Shown here: one piece after another, positions 7,451 to 16,729 of the stretch
Numbering within the stretch: the first letter of the stretch is position 1
How the letters are laid out: the number at the start of each line of letters is the position of its first letter
NCBI RefSeq assembly: GCF_900156045.1
Contig: NZ_FTMX01000001.1
Location: 310,001-374,000 of the forward strand
Direction of reading: 5' to 3'
Source: Peribacillus simplex
Lineage (GTDB): Bacteria > Bacillota > Bacilli > Bacillales > DSM-1321
DNA: 64,000 nt
Position numbers and translations under genes: made by a program
Notes under the pieces: model-generated
What the model was told of the DNA's origin: nothing
The model's input: the letters and a program-made list of their open reading frames with translations, nothing else
Databases searched by the model: none

Positions 7451-8743
7451 TTACTGAATAGGCTGCATGTCCTGTTGTATAGCTTGTGCTGCCTTTTTCT
7501 CTTGTGCAGCTTTCTTTTCCTTTGCTTCTTTCGCTGCCTTTGCTGCTTGTGCTGCTTTTTCTTCTTGCTCACGCTGTGCCTTATGGTCGATTACCTTCTT
7601 GTGATCCAAGTTAATCTCGATGTGATCCTCTTTTTTCGACCATTGGGCGTTTTCACTCGTTTCCTTCGTCAACTGGCGGTAAACACGTGATTTGTCGATT
7701 GAAGAGGTAGCTGGCCTTGGTGTTGCTTCTTCAATTTGCAGTGGAACGACATCGATTGTAGCTTTTCCGTCTTCCGCTAAATGGTATTGAACCATGGCTG
7801 AATCCTTTGTGCGTGTCCATCCTTGATCGAAAATGAAATTTCCTAAGCTATAGAAAATGATTCCATCTTTATACACATCAAACGATTGAAGCACGTGTGG
7901 GTGATGGCCAATGATGATGTCAGCCCCAGCATCGATGATAGCTTTAGCCAAGTCCGTTTGACGGTCGGTTGTAGATGTTGAATACTCTTGTCCCCAGTGC
8001 ATATTCACTACAACCAAGTCTGCGTTGCCTTGCTTGGCATCCCTTGCTTTGCCGATCATTTCAAATAATAAATCAGGGTTGGAGTTCAATAGTCCGGCTT
8101 TATCACTTTTTGACACGGCATCCTTACCGTAAACATCTGTGAAGCCAAGTGTTGCGACACGTACGCCATTAACATCCGCATAGTCGATGCTATTTTTGGC
8201 TTCCTCAGTGTTCGATCCAACACCGACATAATGCATATCCGCACTTTTGAATTGATCAATCGTATCTATAAGTCCTTGTTCTTCATAGTCCATCATATGG
8301 TTATTGGCCAAAGTCATTACAGAGAAGCCAGCATTTTTAACCGCTTCCACACCGCTAACATTGGAGTTTAACCGTATGGGCGTATCTGCTCCCTTATAGT
8401 TGGATACTTCTTCTTTTAAAGCGGTATGCTCATAATTCCCACTGACATAGTCTGAATGGGCAAAATAAGGCTTCATATAACGGAAGAGGTATTCATGCCC
8501 GTGCTTTTCCGTCACTTCTTCAACATAACGTCCCATCATCACATCACCGACCATTGTCATCGTCAATGGCTGATCGGATTTTGATGCGGTTATTTTCACT
8601 TCCTCAGCCCGTCCCATCCAAGTGGTAATGACTAAAGCGATTAGTAATATAGGTAGTATGATTCCAGTGTATTTAAGATTCTTTTTCTTCGTGCGTTTAA
8701 TAAAGATAAGTGTTTTTTCTTTTGCATTTAAAGTCCGTTTCAT
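7451..8743 (-). CDS. pgsA: Poly-gamma-glutamate synthesis protein PgsA/CapA
   Basis: A membrane-anchored CapA-family protein of 430 residues with a metallophosphatase-like fold, part of the PgsBCA complex that makes and exports poly-gamma-glutamate. A basic N-terminus precedes one membrane helix (~25-43). The outer domain carries the family motifs TMVGDVMMGRYVE (~64-76), NYEHT (~100), LANNHMMDY (~145), HWGQEYS (~252) and IIGHHPHVLQ (~275-284). The last ~45 residues are an Ala/Lys/Glu-rich helical tail, unusual for the family and probably exposed. ATG 8743 is chosen because GAGGTG lies six bases upstream; a GTG nine bases earlier overlaps that site. It starts ten bases after pgsC. Confidence 0.9.
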   Translation of the reverse strand: MKRTLNAKEKTLIFIKRTKKKNLKYTGIILPILLIALVITTWMGRAEEVKITASKSDQPLTMTMVGDVMMGRYVEEVTEKHGHEYLFRYMKPYFAHSDYVSGNYEHTALKEEVSNYKGADTPIRLNSNVSGVEAVKNAGFSVMTLANNHMMDYEEQGLIDTIDQFKSADMHYVGVGSNTEEAKNSIDYADVNGVRVATLGFTDVYGKDAVSKSDKAGLLNSNPDLLFEMIGKARDAKQGNADLVVVNMHWGQEYSTSTTDRQTDLAKAIIDAGADIIIGHHPHVLQSFDVYKDGIIFYSLGNFIFDQGWTRTKDSAMVQYHLAEDGKATIDVVPLQIEEATPRPATSSIDKSRVYRQLTKETSENAQWSKKEDHIEINLDHKKVIDHKAQREQEEKAAQAAKAAKEAKEKKAAQEKKAAQAIQQDMQPIQ

Positions 8744-8753
8744 TTTTTGCACC

Positions 8754-9203
8754 TCAGAATAGGTAGTACACGTTCATTAAACCGAAAGTCAAGCCGGATA
8801 ATAAAAGCGTGCTGCCAAGTGTCAATGGCATTCCTTGTCTTTGTATGGTATTCGCAATCAATCCGGGTACAATTATACCGATTCCCCGAAACTCGAATAT
8901 TTCAAATGGCATGACGGGGTAGACGAAGTCCAATAGTAGTTTCAAGCAAATCCCGGTCACCATCATGGCTGCGAATTTTCTTCTTCCATATAAAATCACC
9001 CATCTTGAAAGGCCGTGAGTGACGATCAAATAAGTTACGACACTAATGATCAGGATGGTCAGCATGATTTCCCATTGGTCAAATACTAATGCCAAATAAC
9101 CTGGCACGATAAGTCCTGCGGGTACGACACCCGTCTTTTCTGAAAATATAAGGCTAAGTGTTACTCCCAGTACTAGGGCTACATATAAATCCGATCCAAA
9201 CAT
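8754..9203 (-). CDS. pgsC: Poly-gamma-glutamate biosynthesis protein PgsC
   Basis: A 149-residue integral membrane protein with four to five helices and the PgsC/CapC landmarks GLIVPGYLAL (~30-39) and GIGIIVPGLIANTIQRQG (~107-124). It forms the membrane part of the PGA synthetase with PgsB. Length equals B. subtilis PgsC (149). It starts 15 bases after pgsB with the ribosome site AGGAGG just before ATG 9203, so the genes are tightly coupled. Confidence 0.92.
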   Translation of the reverse strand: MFGSDLYVALVLGVTLSLIFSEKTGVVPAGLIVPGYLALVFDQWEIMLTILIISVVTYLIVTHGLSRWVILYGRRKFAAMMVTGICLKLLLDFVYPVMPFEIFEFRGIGIIVPGLIANTIQRQGMPLTLGSTLLLSGLTFGLMNVYYLF

Positions 9204-9218
9204 TAAGGTTCCTCCTAC

Positions 9219-10400
9219 TTAACTTGCTTTTTGCTTTGTTTTAGATTTCATGAATGCTTCAATTAAAGGTTCCGCTGCACCGTGAATATTCCCGACACCG
9301 TAGACGATGCGATTTTTCATCAATGGGCGGAGGCGGGCAACGATTTCTTCAGTTGACCAGTTTTCTAAATCCCAATATTCTTTTGTATCCAATTGACCTT
9401 GCTCGAATGCCCGAGTGATCGGTGATGTGGTTTCACCAATGGAAATGACGATTTCAGATTTTATGTAAGGCAATACATCTCTGGCAAACTGCTCAGTACG
9501 GTCCACGCGGTCGGGACGGCAATTCATGATAACGATAGGAGGTTCTGTGCTGTATCCGAACGTATTGACACGTTCCCAGATGTTCAGCGTCGATGACGCG
9601 TCATTTGCAGCAAAGCCATTGACAAAGAAAGTTGGCTGGATGGGATCCCCGAATTTGGTGATCCGCATGGCACCTGGATCGGGATGTGCATTCAACATTC
9701 CGCGAAAAGCTGTTTTTTCATCAATGCCTAAAGCTTCCGCAACGGCCAAGGCCAGTGATGCATTATCAGGAAATACCATATAGTCGAACTCGCGTAGAAA
9801 ATCTTCCGAAATTCTCGAATTGTCTGCAACGATCACTTTTGTGTTGCGTTCTTTGGCAATTTGCTTGAAAAAGTCCAAATATTCACTTTCGATGGTTATT
9901 AAGTGACCATTATAGGGAATGGTAGCAGTGAAAGCTTCAGCAACCTCATCCAAAGTCGGTCCCATGACATCCATATGGTCTTCCAATACATTCACGATTA
10001 CGCCAATGTTTGCTTGGATCATTTTGTTTTGGAAGATTAGTTGATAGTCAGGCTGTACGGCCATGCACTCACAAACCAGTGCTTCCGTGCCTAAGTCGGC
10101 AACTTCTTTAACTACACGCCGCTGTTCTCCTATGTTTGGTCCTTCCGGGCGACGTACAATCGGTTTTTCCTTATCGGTAAACCAATAGATCATTCTTGCT
10201 GATGTTCCGGTTGTTTTACCTACTGTTTTGTACTTAGCTTCCTGGATCACACCTGTAATTAGACGCGTTACAGTCGATTTCCCTCGAATCCCATTCACAT
10301 TCACACGTACCGGGATGGAGTCGAGACGCTTCTGATGGCGTTTTTGTTCAAAAATGCCATAACCAAGCAAAAAGATCGCACAAATAAATATCGGTGCCAT
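9219..10400 (-). CDS. pgsB: Poly-gamma-glutamate synthase PgsB
   Basis: A 393-residue ATP-dependent amide ligase (Mur-ligase-like) that joins glutamates through the gamma-carboxyl group. A membrane helix occupies residues ~2-17, followed by the ATP-binding loop NGIRGKST (36-43). Further landmarks are RPEGPNIGEQR (~89-99), VLEDHMDVMGPT (~138-149) and NCRPDRVDRTEQ (~294-305). Its length matches PgsB/CapB (about 393), and it is the first gene of the operon. The leader region upstream (10401-11047) is AT-rich and contains a 12-base palindrome (TCAAATATTTGA, 10421-10432), but I cannot assign a specific promoter or DegU/ComP-type site there. Confidence 0.93.
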   Translation of the reverse strand: MAPIFICAIFLLGYGIFEQKRHQKRLDSIPVRVNVNGIRGKSTVTRLITGVIQEAKYKTVGKTTGTSARMIYWFTDKEKPIVRRPEGPNIGEQRRVVKEVADLGTEALVCECMAVQPDYQLIFQNKMIQANIGVIVNVLEDHMDVMGPTLDEVAEAFTATIPYNGHLITIESEYLDFFKQIAKERNTKVIVADNSRISEDFLREFDYMVFPDNASLALAVAEALGIDEKTAFRGMLNAHPDPGAMRITKFGDPIQPTFFVNGFAANDASSTLNIWERVNTFGYSTEPPIVIMNCRPDRVDRTEQFARDVLPYIKSEIVISIGETTSPITRAFEQGQLDTKEYWDLENWSTEEIVARLRPLMKNRIVYGVGNIHGAAEPLIEAFMKSKTKQKAS

Positions 10401-11047
10401 TTTTTAACCTCTCTTTTTTTCAAATATTTGAATTACTGAATACACACTACATGATTTTAAACTTAATAGGCAAGAGCCAATTATTCTATCGTAATATAGT
10501 TACTATCATCTTTTTCAAATAAATGTATATTAGAGTGTAATAGTATCTAATGGGGTAAATTGTTTTATGAGTACAAAGATATGGCTGGAAATCGAGGGAA
10601 TCCTCGGTTTATTTACACTAAATTATGGAAAGTTTAATAAAAACCCATTTTGGTCAGAATCAAAGTAGTTTCATGAGTATTTGAACCTGATTCTTAATGG
10701 CTATATTTGAATAATAATTGGTTTTTAAAAGTGACGTTTATTACAGATTGATAATTGTTTATACCCAATGTTCGACATAAACGTAACAATATTTATGCAT
10801 TTGTCATTCAATGTAAGATATTGCATCTAACGACTCAATTAGTTGAACTCTTTTGAATTTGGAAAAAGATGAGTAAAAGAACACATCTCTTTTTTTTGAT
10901 ATTTTCCTGTTATTTCCTCAGAGAATACCCGCGGGACTATTATTGATCTTTTACCTGAAACATGAAATAAACTAAAGTTAATCCATTTTTTTTAAAAAAT
11001 ACCTAGTTTCTTCTATAGATATAGTGTTTATAGATGAATGCAAAATA
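10401..11047. other. AT-rich leader region upstream of pgsB, no gene seen
   Basis: About 650 bases without a convincing coding frame on either strand. It presumably carries the capsule operon promoter and upstream control sites. Visible structure is limited to the palindrome at 10421-10432 and a weak hairpin with a T-run at about 10863-10899. Confidence 0.5.
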
Positions 11048-11079
11048 AAAAAAGCTCAGAAGCATATCTGAGCTTTCGG
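11048..11079 (-). terminator. Rho-independent terminator
   Basis: AAAGCTCAGA and TCTGAGCTTT flank a 6-base loop. Read on the minus strand it ends in a T-run and lies ~110 bases after the small gene at 11191-11406. Confidence 0.75.
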
Positions 11080-11190
11080 CTTATATATTGTAAATGAATG
11101 GAATGGTCACGAATTTCCGATCATCATTGACATTTAACGTTTGTGGGTCTTGAGCTACAGCTTTTGTAGCCGATTATGGAAGGAATCAGG

Positions 11191-11406
11191 TTAACTTGAT
11201 TTCTTTCTGTCAGAAATCTCAAGGTTGGGGCCCTGTTTACCGCCATCAATCACATAAAGTCTAGGAACTAATCGCCTTCTTTTTCCTTGATTGTCAGGAT
11301 TCATCTTCATATAATTTTCGTATTCTTTGCGAAAGAATTCTTCGGTTTCCCGTTTCAGTGCTCTTCTTTCGTTAAAATCTGTTATGAATTTGAAAAAACG
11401 TTTCAT
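11191..11406 (-). CDS. Small basic hypothetical protein
   Basis: A 71-residue frame with AAGGAGGAATT just upstream of ATG 11406, so it is probably translated. The protein is highly charged: N-terminal amphipathic helix (MKRFFKFITDFNERRALKRE), a stretch of aromatic and acidic residues (EEFFRKEYENYMKMN), then a basic patch (GKRRRLVPRLY). No signal peptide, membrane helix or metal motif is seen and I do not recognise the family. It stands alone between the PGA leader and a chemoreceptor gene. About 450 bases upstream of it (11407-11813) show no other gene. Confidence 0.55.
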   Translation of the reverse strand: MKRFFKFITDFNERRALKRETEEFFRKEYENYMKMNPDNQGKRRRLVPRLYVIDGGKQGPNLEISDRKKSS

Positions 11407-11813
11407 ATGAATTCCTCCTTATGGGGTTAAAAGGTCTTAGTTTAATAGTAACATATCAATCGTGTAATTTAACCTTTTTTTACAGATTTGGAGTGGAAAT
11501 CGTGTTTTTGTGTGAATAAAGTTATGAACGGTTTGATTCGAGAGAAAGCATGCAATGGATACTTACTGAGTATAAGTGCCTGTGCATGGTGTTGAAAGGA
11601 AATGACGGGAATTGCAGTAGCGGTTATTGGAAGTGATGGTTATTTAAGTTAAAATATTCCTTTAATCAATTATACACTAAATATTCTGAAAATAAAGGAA
11701 AATGTTCACTTCCAGCCGCTTTTGATAGATTTGCCTTTTAATGGTTTATTATTGTGTATAGTTATTTATTCCCCGAATATACGGAAATGAAACAACCAAA
11801 TATAATGGGAAGG

Positions 11814-11852
11814 AAAAGCAATTTCCCGCATACATGTGACGGGAAATTGCTA
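11814..11852 (-). terminator. Terminator of the chemoreceptor gene
   Basis: AGCAATTTCCCG and CGGGAAATTGCT form a perfect 12-bp stem with an 11-base loop, ending in a short T-run on the minus strand, just after the receptor's stop codon. Confidence 0.8.
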
Positions 11853-11855
11853 GTG

Positions 11856-13535
11856 TCATAATTGGAACTTCCTAACCTGTTCAGTCAGCAGATCTGCCGA
11901 AGATGCAAGTTCACTTGCATGATTCGTGATTTCATCCATTAAAGAGCTGGATTGCTGAGCAGAGGCGGAAACTTGTTCGATTCCAGCCGCGGACTCTTCA
12001 GAAACCGCTGCAATATCTTCGATAGCCTGATTGATTACTTGGCTATTTGTGGAGATATAGTTCAATTCGTCTGTAATATGCTGTATTTTCATTTCCATAT
12101 TCCCGACAGAGTGATTGATTGTTTCAAAGGTTTGGCCTGTGAGCGTGATCTGTTTCGTGCCTTCATCCACTTGTGCATAACCATCTTCCAGGGAGTGGAC
12201 GACTGTTTTTGAATCCGTTTGAATGGCTGAGACAATATTGGTGATATCCCCAACGGAGTGTGTGACCTCTTCAGCGAGTTTCCGCACTTCATCGGCGACG
12301 ACGGCAAAGCCCTTGCCATGTTCACCAGCACGAGCGGCTTCTATGGCTGCATTCAGCGCCAATAGATTGGTTTGATTGGATATATCCTTGATGACCTGCA
12401 CAAGCTGCGAAATTTGCTGCGATTGAGAATCGAGCCCTTTCACTTGCTCTACGGCATTTTTTACAATCCCATCAATACATTGCATCTGTTGGACCGAACT
12501 GCGCATTAAAGTGGTGCCCTCCTTGGTCAAGGAAAGGATTTCGGTAGAACTTTTAGCTACATCCACTCCTTCCAGGCGGGCCAACCTGATCCTGCCGGTG
12601 AAATCATCCATCATGCGAACCATTTCAGCTGCCCGGTTGGCTTGTGACTCCGAGCCTTCCGAAAGTTCATGCATTGTAGTCGCTATTTGTTTGCTGCCCT
12701 GCTGGACTTCATTTGCTGATTGAGTCAGATCCTCACTTTGGTTGGAAACGGATTCGGATACAACGAGCATTTTTTCGATCGTATCACGAAGGTTTTTCTG
12801 CATTTGGTTGGCGGATACCGTTAATTCGCCCATTTCATCATATGACTTTTGTTCCAGGGGTTCATGATTCAGCTCTCCGTCAGCCACCATTTTCATCCTG
12901 TCCCTAATTTTAAGAAGGGGGGTGGTAATGAGGTTGGCAGTCACAAGCGCCAGCAGAAGGCCGATAAGGACTGCCGCAATGGAGATGATGATACTTGTCG
13001 TCTTAGCCGATTTCCCGCTTGCGATGACGGTTTCACCTGAAGCGACAATCAATTCCTCGCGTTCCGAGGCAAGCTCCTTGAAACCTTCCATTACTTCATT
13101 GCTGATTGGCGCCACTTCATTTTTGAGTATCTCTTTCGCGCGTTCTTCATTTCCCTTTTCATATTGTGTGAATACCCGGTCTACAATCATCGTCCTCCAA
13201 TCCACGCTTTTCTCGATCAATTCCTTCGCTTTATCAGAATCGCTTAAAGCGAGGAGCTCTTCCTGGATGACCTTGCTGTCTTCAGTATATTGTAAGAACC
13301 TTTCTTTATAACTCTCGTCACCATATAGAATATAGGCTCGGGCGAATGCGGTTCTTTGTGCTAGATTATATAGTAGCTTTTCATCTTGGATAAGAAGCGG
13401 AAGTTCCTTTTCGATGATATCCTGGGAATATACCAGTGACTTGTTGCTGCTGTAAATGTTGAATGCTCCTAAGATGACACATAAAGATATGATGAGTGAA
13501 AATGCCACCAATACCTTTCCTTTAATGCTTTTCAA
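11856..13535 (-). CDS. Methyl-accepting chemotaxis protein with four-helix-bundle sensor
   Basis: A 559-residue transmembrane chemoreceptor that signals to CheA/CheW. Order: membrane helix 1 (~8-28), extracellular helical sensor (~35-175, the Glu/Lys-rich 4HB_MCP type), membrane helix 2 (~180-202), HAMP domain ([12 protein letters not shown], ~206-260) and a long cytoplasmic coiled coil with the conserved hairpin tip [20 protein letters not shown] followed by [15 protein letters not shown]. The intact tail ends EQVRKFQL. It is a single gene with its own sigma-D promoter and terminator. The ligand cannot be predicted. It serves as the intact reference for the broken receptor at 389-634. Confidence 0.92.
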   Translation of the reverse strand: MKSIKGKVLVAFSLIISLCVILGAFNIYSSNKSLVYSQDIIEKELPLLIQDEKLLYNLAQRTAFARAYILYGDESYKERFLQYTEDSKVIQEELLALSDSDKAKELIEKSVDWRTMIVDRVFTQYEKGNEERAKEILKNEVAPISNEVMEGFKELASEREELIVASGETVIASGKSAKTTSIIISIAAVLIGLLLALVTANLITTPLLKIRDRMKMVADGELNHEPLEQKSYDEMGELTVSANQMQKNLRDTIEKMLVVSESVSNQSEDLTQSANEVQQGSKQIATTMHELSEGSESQANRAAEMVRMMDDFTGRIRLARLEGVDVAKSSTEILSLTKEGTTLMRSSVQQMQCIDGIVKNAVEQVKGLDSQSQQISQLVQVIKDISNQTNLLALNAAIEAARAGEHGKGFAVVADEVRKLAEEVTHSVGDITNIVSAIQTDSKTVVHSLEDGYAQVDEGTKQITLTGQTFETINHSVGNMEMKIQHITDELNYISTNSQVINQAIEDIAAVSEESAAGIEQVSASAQQSSSLMDEITNHASELASSADLLTEQVRKFQL

Positions 13536-13574
13536 ATTAATGGACCCCTTTATCGATATTTTATTTACACTATT

Positions 13575-13601
13575 TTATCGGACGGATATGTGGGATATTT
13601 A
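13575..13601 (-). promoter_or_regulatory. Sigma-D promoter of the chemoreceptor
   Basis: On the minus strand TAAA (13601-13598), 15 bases, then TCCGATAA (13582-13575) fits the sigma-D pattern TAAA-N15-GCCGATAT with two mismatches, 40 bases upstream of the start codon. Confidence 0.7.
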
Positions 13602-13726
13602 AGCAATGAAAAGATAACCAAATTTTCCATCAGATCTAATATTCACTAAATATAATCATCTTGATTTATTATCGTTTTCAAGTTACTATTGACTTGGAAA
13701 AATATAATATTCCGCGTTAAGGCGGA

Positions 13727-13797
13727 AGAGGTTCTAGCTACCCTCTCAAAAAAACTAAGGAGAAACAGTGCTCTATTCTTAGGGTGCTGTTTTTTTC
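13727..13797 (+). promoter_or_regulatory. PreQ1-I riboswitch with terminator, queC operon
   Basis: The aptamer AGAGGTTCTAGCTACCCTCT followed by an A-rich tract and ACTAAGG (13727-13760) is the class I preQ1 sensor: short stem, C-rich loop and the pseudoknot-forming ACTAAGG tail. It is followed by a hairpin (AACAGTGCTCT / AGGGTGCTGTT) with seven T's at 13764-13797. CTAAG of the aptamer can also pair with CTTAG in the terminator arm, giving the switch. Binding of preQ1 should terminate transcription of queCDE. Confidence 0.93.
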
Positions 13798-13819
13798 CGT
13801 AAAAAGGAGTTTTATAGAA

Positions 13820-14485
13820 ATGAAGAAGAAAGAAAAGGCAGTGGTTGTGTTTAGCGGAGGTCAGGACAGTACGACGTGCCTGTTCTGGGCATTGGAGAGA
13901 TTTGAGGAAGTGGAAGCGGTGACGTTCGATTATAATCAGCGCCATAGCTTGGAAATCGAATGTGCTCAAAACATTGCCAAGGAATTGGGTGTGAACCATC
14001 ATATCCTTGACATGTCGCTGCTGAACCAACTGGCACCGAATGCATTGACGAGAAGTGATATTGCAGTTGCGGACGGAGAAGAAGGGGAATTGCCGTCTAC
14101 CTTCGTACCTGGGAGGAATTTGCTGTTCCTTTCGTTTGCCGGAGTGCTGGCGAGTCAGATTGGCGCTAAACATATTGTCACCGGTGTCTGTGAAACGGAT
14201 TTCAGCGGATATCCAGACTGCCGCGATGTATTCATTAAATCGTTGAATGTGACCTTGAACTTGTCGATGGACCAGTCATTCGTGATTGATACGCCGCTAA
14301 TGTGGCTTAATAAAGAGGAAACATGGGAGCTTGCGGATCAGCTTGGCGCATTCGACTTTGTCCGCGAAAAGACCCTGACTTGCTATAACGGAATTATCTC
14401 CGACGGCTGTGGAGATTGTCCGGCATGTAATCTGCGAAAAAAAGGACTGGATGACTATGTAAGCAGACGGAAGGTGCTTTCATGA
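13820..14485 (+). CDS. queC: 7-cyano-7-deazaguanine (preQ0) synthase QueC
   Basis: Converts 7-carboxy-7-deazaguanine to preQ0 using ATP and ammonia, on the path to queuosine in tRNA. The 221-residue protein has the PP-loop SGGQDST (12-18) near its N-terminus and a zinc-binding C-terminus built from TCYNG and CGDCPAC. ATG 13820 is the start (AAAAAGGAG about 11 bases upstream); an upstream in-frame ATG at 13784 lies within the riboswitch terminator. It overlaps queD by four bases (ATGA), indicating translational coupling. Confidence 0.95.
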   Translation: MKKKEKAVVVFSGGQDSTTCLFWALERFEEVEAVTFDYNQRHSLEIECAQNIAKELGVNHHILDMSLLNQLAPNALTRSDIAVADGEEGELPSTFVPGRNLLFLSFAGVLASQIGAKHIVTGVCETDFSGYPDCRDVFIKSLNVTLNLSMDQSFVIDTPLMWLNKEETWELADQLGAFDFVREKTLTCYNGIISDGCGDCPACNLRKKGLDDYVSRRKVLS

Positions 14486-14955
14486 TGTACGGTTTTACTA
14501 TAGTGGATAAACTCCAAAAAATAGATGAAGATATTCAGCGCAGCCAATTGAAGTATACAAACAAGAGGGTTCTCGTGAGTAAGGAATTCACCTTTGACGC
14601 GGCGCACCATCTGCATGACTATGAAGGCAAATGCAAGAACCTGCATGGCCACACATATAAGGTCATTTTCGGATTGAGCGGGTATACGGATTCACGCGGT
14701 TTGATGATAGACTTCGGGGACATCAAGGATATATGGAAAAATGAAATTGAAATCCACCTGGATCATCGTTATTTGAATGAAACCCTACCGCTCATGAATA
14801 CAACAGCTGAAAATATGGTTGTCTGGATTTATGAAAAAATGGCCGAAGCCCTTTCATTAAAAGAATATGAGGGTGCTAGAGTCGAATTTGTTCGACTATA
14901 CGAAACGCCGACAAGCTATGCCGAAGCCAGACGGGAGTGGATGGAAAGTGAGTAA
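14482..14955 (+). CDS. queD: 6-carboxy-5,6,7,8-tetrahydropterin synthase QueD
   Basis: First dedicated step of queuosine synthesis from dihydroneopterin triphosphate. The 157-residue protein shows the zinc histidines and active cysteine in [20 protein letters not shown] (~38-57; His42, Cys51, His55, His57), the segment DHRYLNET and a late acidic [11 protein letters not shown]. The first ~30 residues form an N-terminal extension before the core fold. It overlaps queC by four bases and is overlapped by queE. Confidence 0.93.
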   Translation: MMYGFTIVDKLQKIDEDIQRSQLKYTNKRVLVSKEFTFDAAHHLHDYEGKCKNLHGHTYKVIFGLSGYTDSRGLMIDFGDIKDIWKNEIEIHLDHRYLNETLPLMNTTAENMVVWIYEKMAEALSLKEYEGARVEFVRLYETPTSYAEARREWMESE

Positions 14956-15676
14956 ACTCCCGGTTATGGAAATCTTCGGACCGACCATCCAAGGTGAAGG
15001 AATGGTCATTGGTCAAAAAACCATGTTCGTTCGGACGGCCGGCTGCGATTATTCATGTGCCTGGTGTGATTCCGCATTTACTTGGGATGGCACCGGTAAG
15101 GAAGATACCGTCCAAATGACTGCTGAAGAAATATGGGATGAGCTGAAGCGAATTGGGGGTTCCGGTTTTTCCTTCGTGACGATATCAGGCGGAAACCCGG
15201 CTCTGCTGAAAAACCTAAACGGCTTGATAGCGATCTTACATGAAAATAAAATGAAGATAGGTGTCGAAACACAAGGGAGCCGATGGCAGGATTGGTTTCT
15301 CGATATTGATGAACTGACGATTTCACCCAAGCCGCCGAGCTCTAAAATGAACACGGACTTTTCGGTGCTCGACCAAATCCTCTCGAACCTTGCCAATCGA
15401 AATCCTGAAAACCATGTCTCATTGAAGATTGTCGTCTTTAACGAGGAAGATTATCAATATGCCAAACATGTACATGGGCGTTACCCGGATATTCCTTTTT
15501 ATTTGCAGGTCGGCAATGACGATAGCAGGACGGCGGATGATCGTCAATTGATCAGCGGTCTTTTGAAGAAGTACGAAGAGTTAATAGATAAAGTGATAGC
15601 AGATGATGAATTGAATGATGTGAAAGTGCTGCCCCAGCTTCATACCTATATATGGGGAAATAAGCGGGGCGTATAA
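14948..15676 (+). CDS. queE: 7-carboxy-7-deazaguanine synthase QueE
   Basis: A radical SAM enzyme that contracts carboxy-tetrahydropterin to 7-carboxy-7-deazaguanine. The protein (242 residues) begins [18 protein letters not shown] and has the cluster motif CDYSCAWC (Cys33, Cys37, Cys40) in the CX3CX2C spacing usual for the family. GTG 14948 is chosen: a GGGAGTGG site lies upstream and the start overlaps the queD stop by eight bases, while the longer frame runs inside queD. No queF (preQ0 reductase) follows, although preQ1 is what the riboswitch senses; queF must lie elsewhere. Confidence 0.93.
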   Translation: MSKLPVMEIFGPTIQGEGMVIGQKTMFVRTAGCDYSCAWCDSAFTWDGTGKEDTVQMTAEEIWDELKRIGGSGFSFVTISGGNPALLKNLNGLIAILHENKMKIGVETQGSRWQDWFLDIDELTISPKPPSSKMNTDFSVLDQILSNLANRNPENHVSLKIVVFNEEDYQYAKHVHGRYPDIPFYLQVGNDDSRTADDRQLISGLLKKYEELIDKVIADDELNDVKVLPQLHTYIWGNKRGV

Positions 15677-15687
15677 AAGTGAGCAAA

Positions 15688-15720
15688 AGGCAGTGTGATG
15701 GCATTATCACACTGCCTTTT
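15688..15720 (+). terminator. Terminator of queCDE
   Basis: AAAAGGCAGTGTGAT / ATCACACTGCCTTTT, a perfect 15-bp stem with a 6-base loop; being symmetric it can also serve the convergent DUF4260 gene. Confidence 0.88.
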
Positions 15721-15727
15721 AAGCTTT

Positions 15728-16075
15728 TTAAAGCCTTTGAATGTGTGTAGCTTTGAAGGAAGATGTGTATTTGAGGCCATACCCAAAAAAGCGATCCATT
15801 CCAATATGTGCGGTCCAAATTAAACCAATCATCAAAAGAGCATCAGACTTTAGAAAAATGGCAAGCAAAATCATGAAGATGGACAGGGTATACGTGTGAA
15901 ATAGGTTATAAACCTTTGCTCCAATTCGATCATTGATCAGATAGGCAAGCATGGAAACATCAGGAGACAAAATCAATAACAGGAAAATCCACCAGCTGAA
16001 TTCATATAACGAATAGATGTAAATCACCGCTAAAAGCACCATGATTCCTTCCATATGAAGGAATTTCTTTACCAT
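15728..16075 (-). CDS. DUF4260 family membrane protein
   Basis: A 115-residue protein with three to four membrane helices. Conserved-looking polar positions inside the membrane part (SPDVSMLAYL, YNLFHTY, WTAHIGMDRFFGYGLKY) match the DUF4260 family, whose function is unknown. ATG 16075 is selected because GGGAGGG stands six bases before it; a TTG at 16090 would include that site. A TetR-type regulator gene lies just upstream on the same strand and a matching operator precedes both genes, so this protein is probably the regulator's target. Confidence 0.7.
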   Translation of the reverse strand: MVKKFLHMEGIMVLLAVIYIYSLYEFSWWIFLLLILSPDVSMLAYLINDRIGAKVYNLFHTYTLSIFMILLAIFLKSDALLMIGLIWTAHIGMDRFFGYGLKYTSSFKATHIQRL

Positions 16076-16097
16076 TTTAAACCCTCCCAATTGTTAT

Positions 16098-16112
16098 TTG
16101 ACCAATGGTCAA
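16098..16112. promoter_or_regulatory. TetR-type operator 1 (before DUF4260 gene)
   Basis: TTGACC-AAT-GGTCAA, a perfect 6+6 inverted repeat 22 bases before the DUF4260 start; the same half-sites recur at 16715-16729. Confidence 0.65.
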
Positions 16113-16125
16113 TAATACTTAAAAA

Positions 16126-16695
16126 TTATATGATGTTTCTGATGATATTTTTTACATGAAAGTAAGCTAGGCCTTTTACATCTTGATAAGATAGTTCAGA
16201 ATTAATATAAAAAGTGATGAATCCGTGAAGAGAAAGAAAAATCGACCATATGGATGCAGGATTCAATTTGTTGTCCGTTAGGTCCGTCAGGGACTGGATT
16301 AGCTTTTCATATGTTTTATTAGAATCGAATTGAAGTAACTGCTGAATTTCTTTTTCCTTCGATAAAAACATGATGGAATAATGATTCTGTTGGGTTAAAC
16401 CGAACTCCAAGAAGCACAATAAAATCTTTTCCATTTTTACAGAAGGGTCATTTTCCGACATGATGATATCATCGATTAAAGTATTTAAAACGGAAAAATC
16501 CGTTTTCACCAAACTATAAAATATTTCTGCCTTATTTTTAAAATGATAGTATATGGCCCCATGGCTGCAATCCAATGATTTAGCCAATTGCCTCATCGAG
16601 ACATTCGAATACCCCATCGTTGCAAAAAGGTTTCTGGCTTCATTCAAGACCATGTCCCTGGACAATTCTTTACCTGCCGATTTCCTTGGCGACAT
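16126..16695 (-). CDS. TetR/AcrR family transcriptional regulator
   Basis: A 189-residue repressor with an N-terminal helix-turn-helix (residues ~12-58; VLNEARNLFATMGY and the recognition segment MRQLAKSLDCSHGAIYYHF) and a helical ligand/dimer domain. It is transcribed in the same direction as the DUF4260 membrane gene and ends ~35 bases before operator 1. A closely related palindrome stands before its own start, consistent with autoregulation. The inducer is unknown. Confidence 0.85.
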   Translation of the reverse strand: MSPRKSAGKELSRDMVLNEARNLFATMGYSNVSMRQLAKSLDCSHGAIYYHFKNKAEIFYSLVKTDFSVLNTLIDDIIMSENDPSVKMEKILLCFLEFGLTQQNHYSIMFLSKEKEIQQLLQFDSNKTYEKLIQSLTDLTDNKLNPASIWSIFLSLHGFITFYINSELSYQDVKGLAYFHVKNIIRNII

Positions 16696-16714
16696 TTGGA
16701 CACCTCCTTATTTA

Positions 16715-16729
16715 TTGACCGCTGGTTAA
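16715..16729. promoter_or_regulatory. TetR-type operator 2 (before the regulator gene)
   Basis: TTGACC-GCT-GGTTAA repeats the half-sites of operator 1 with one change, placed 20 bases upstream of the regulator's ATG. Confidence 0.6.

Noticed and set aside
13646..14173. 175-codon minus-strand frame over the riboswitch and queC
   Set aside because: Antisense to a clear riboswitch and queC; sequence is not protein-like.
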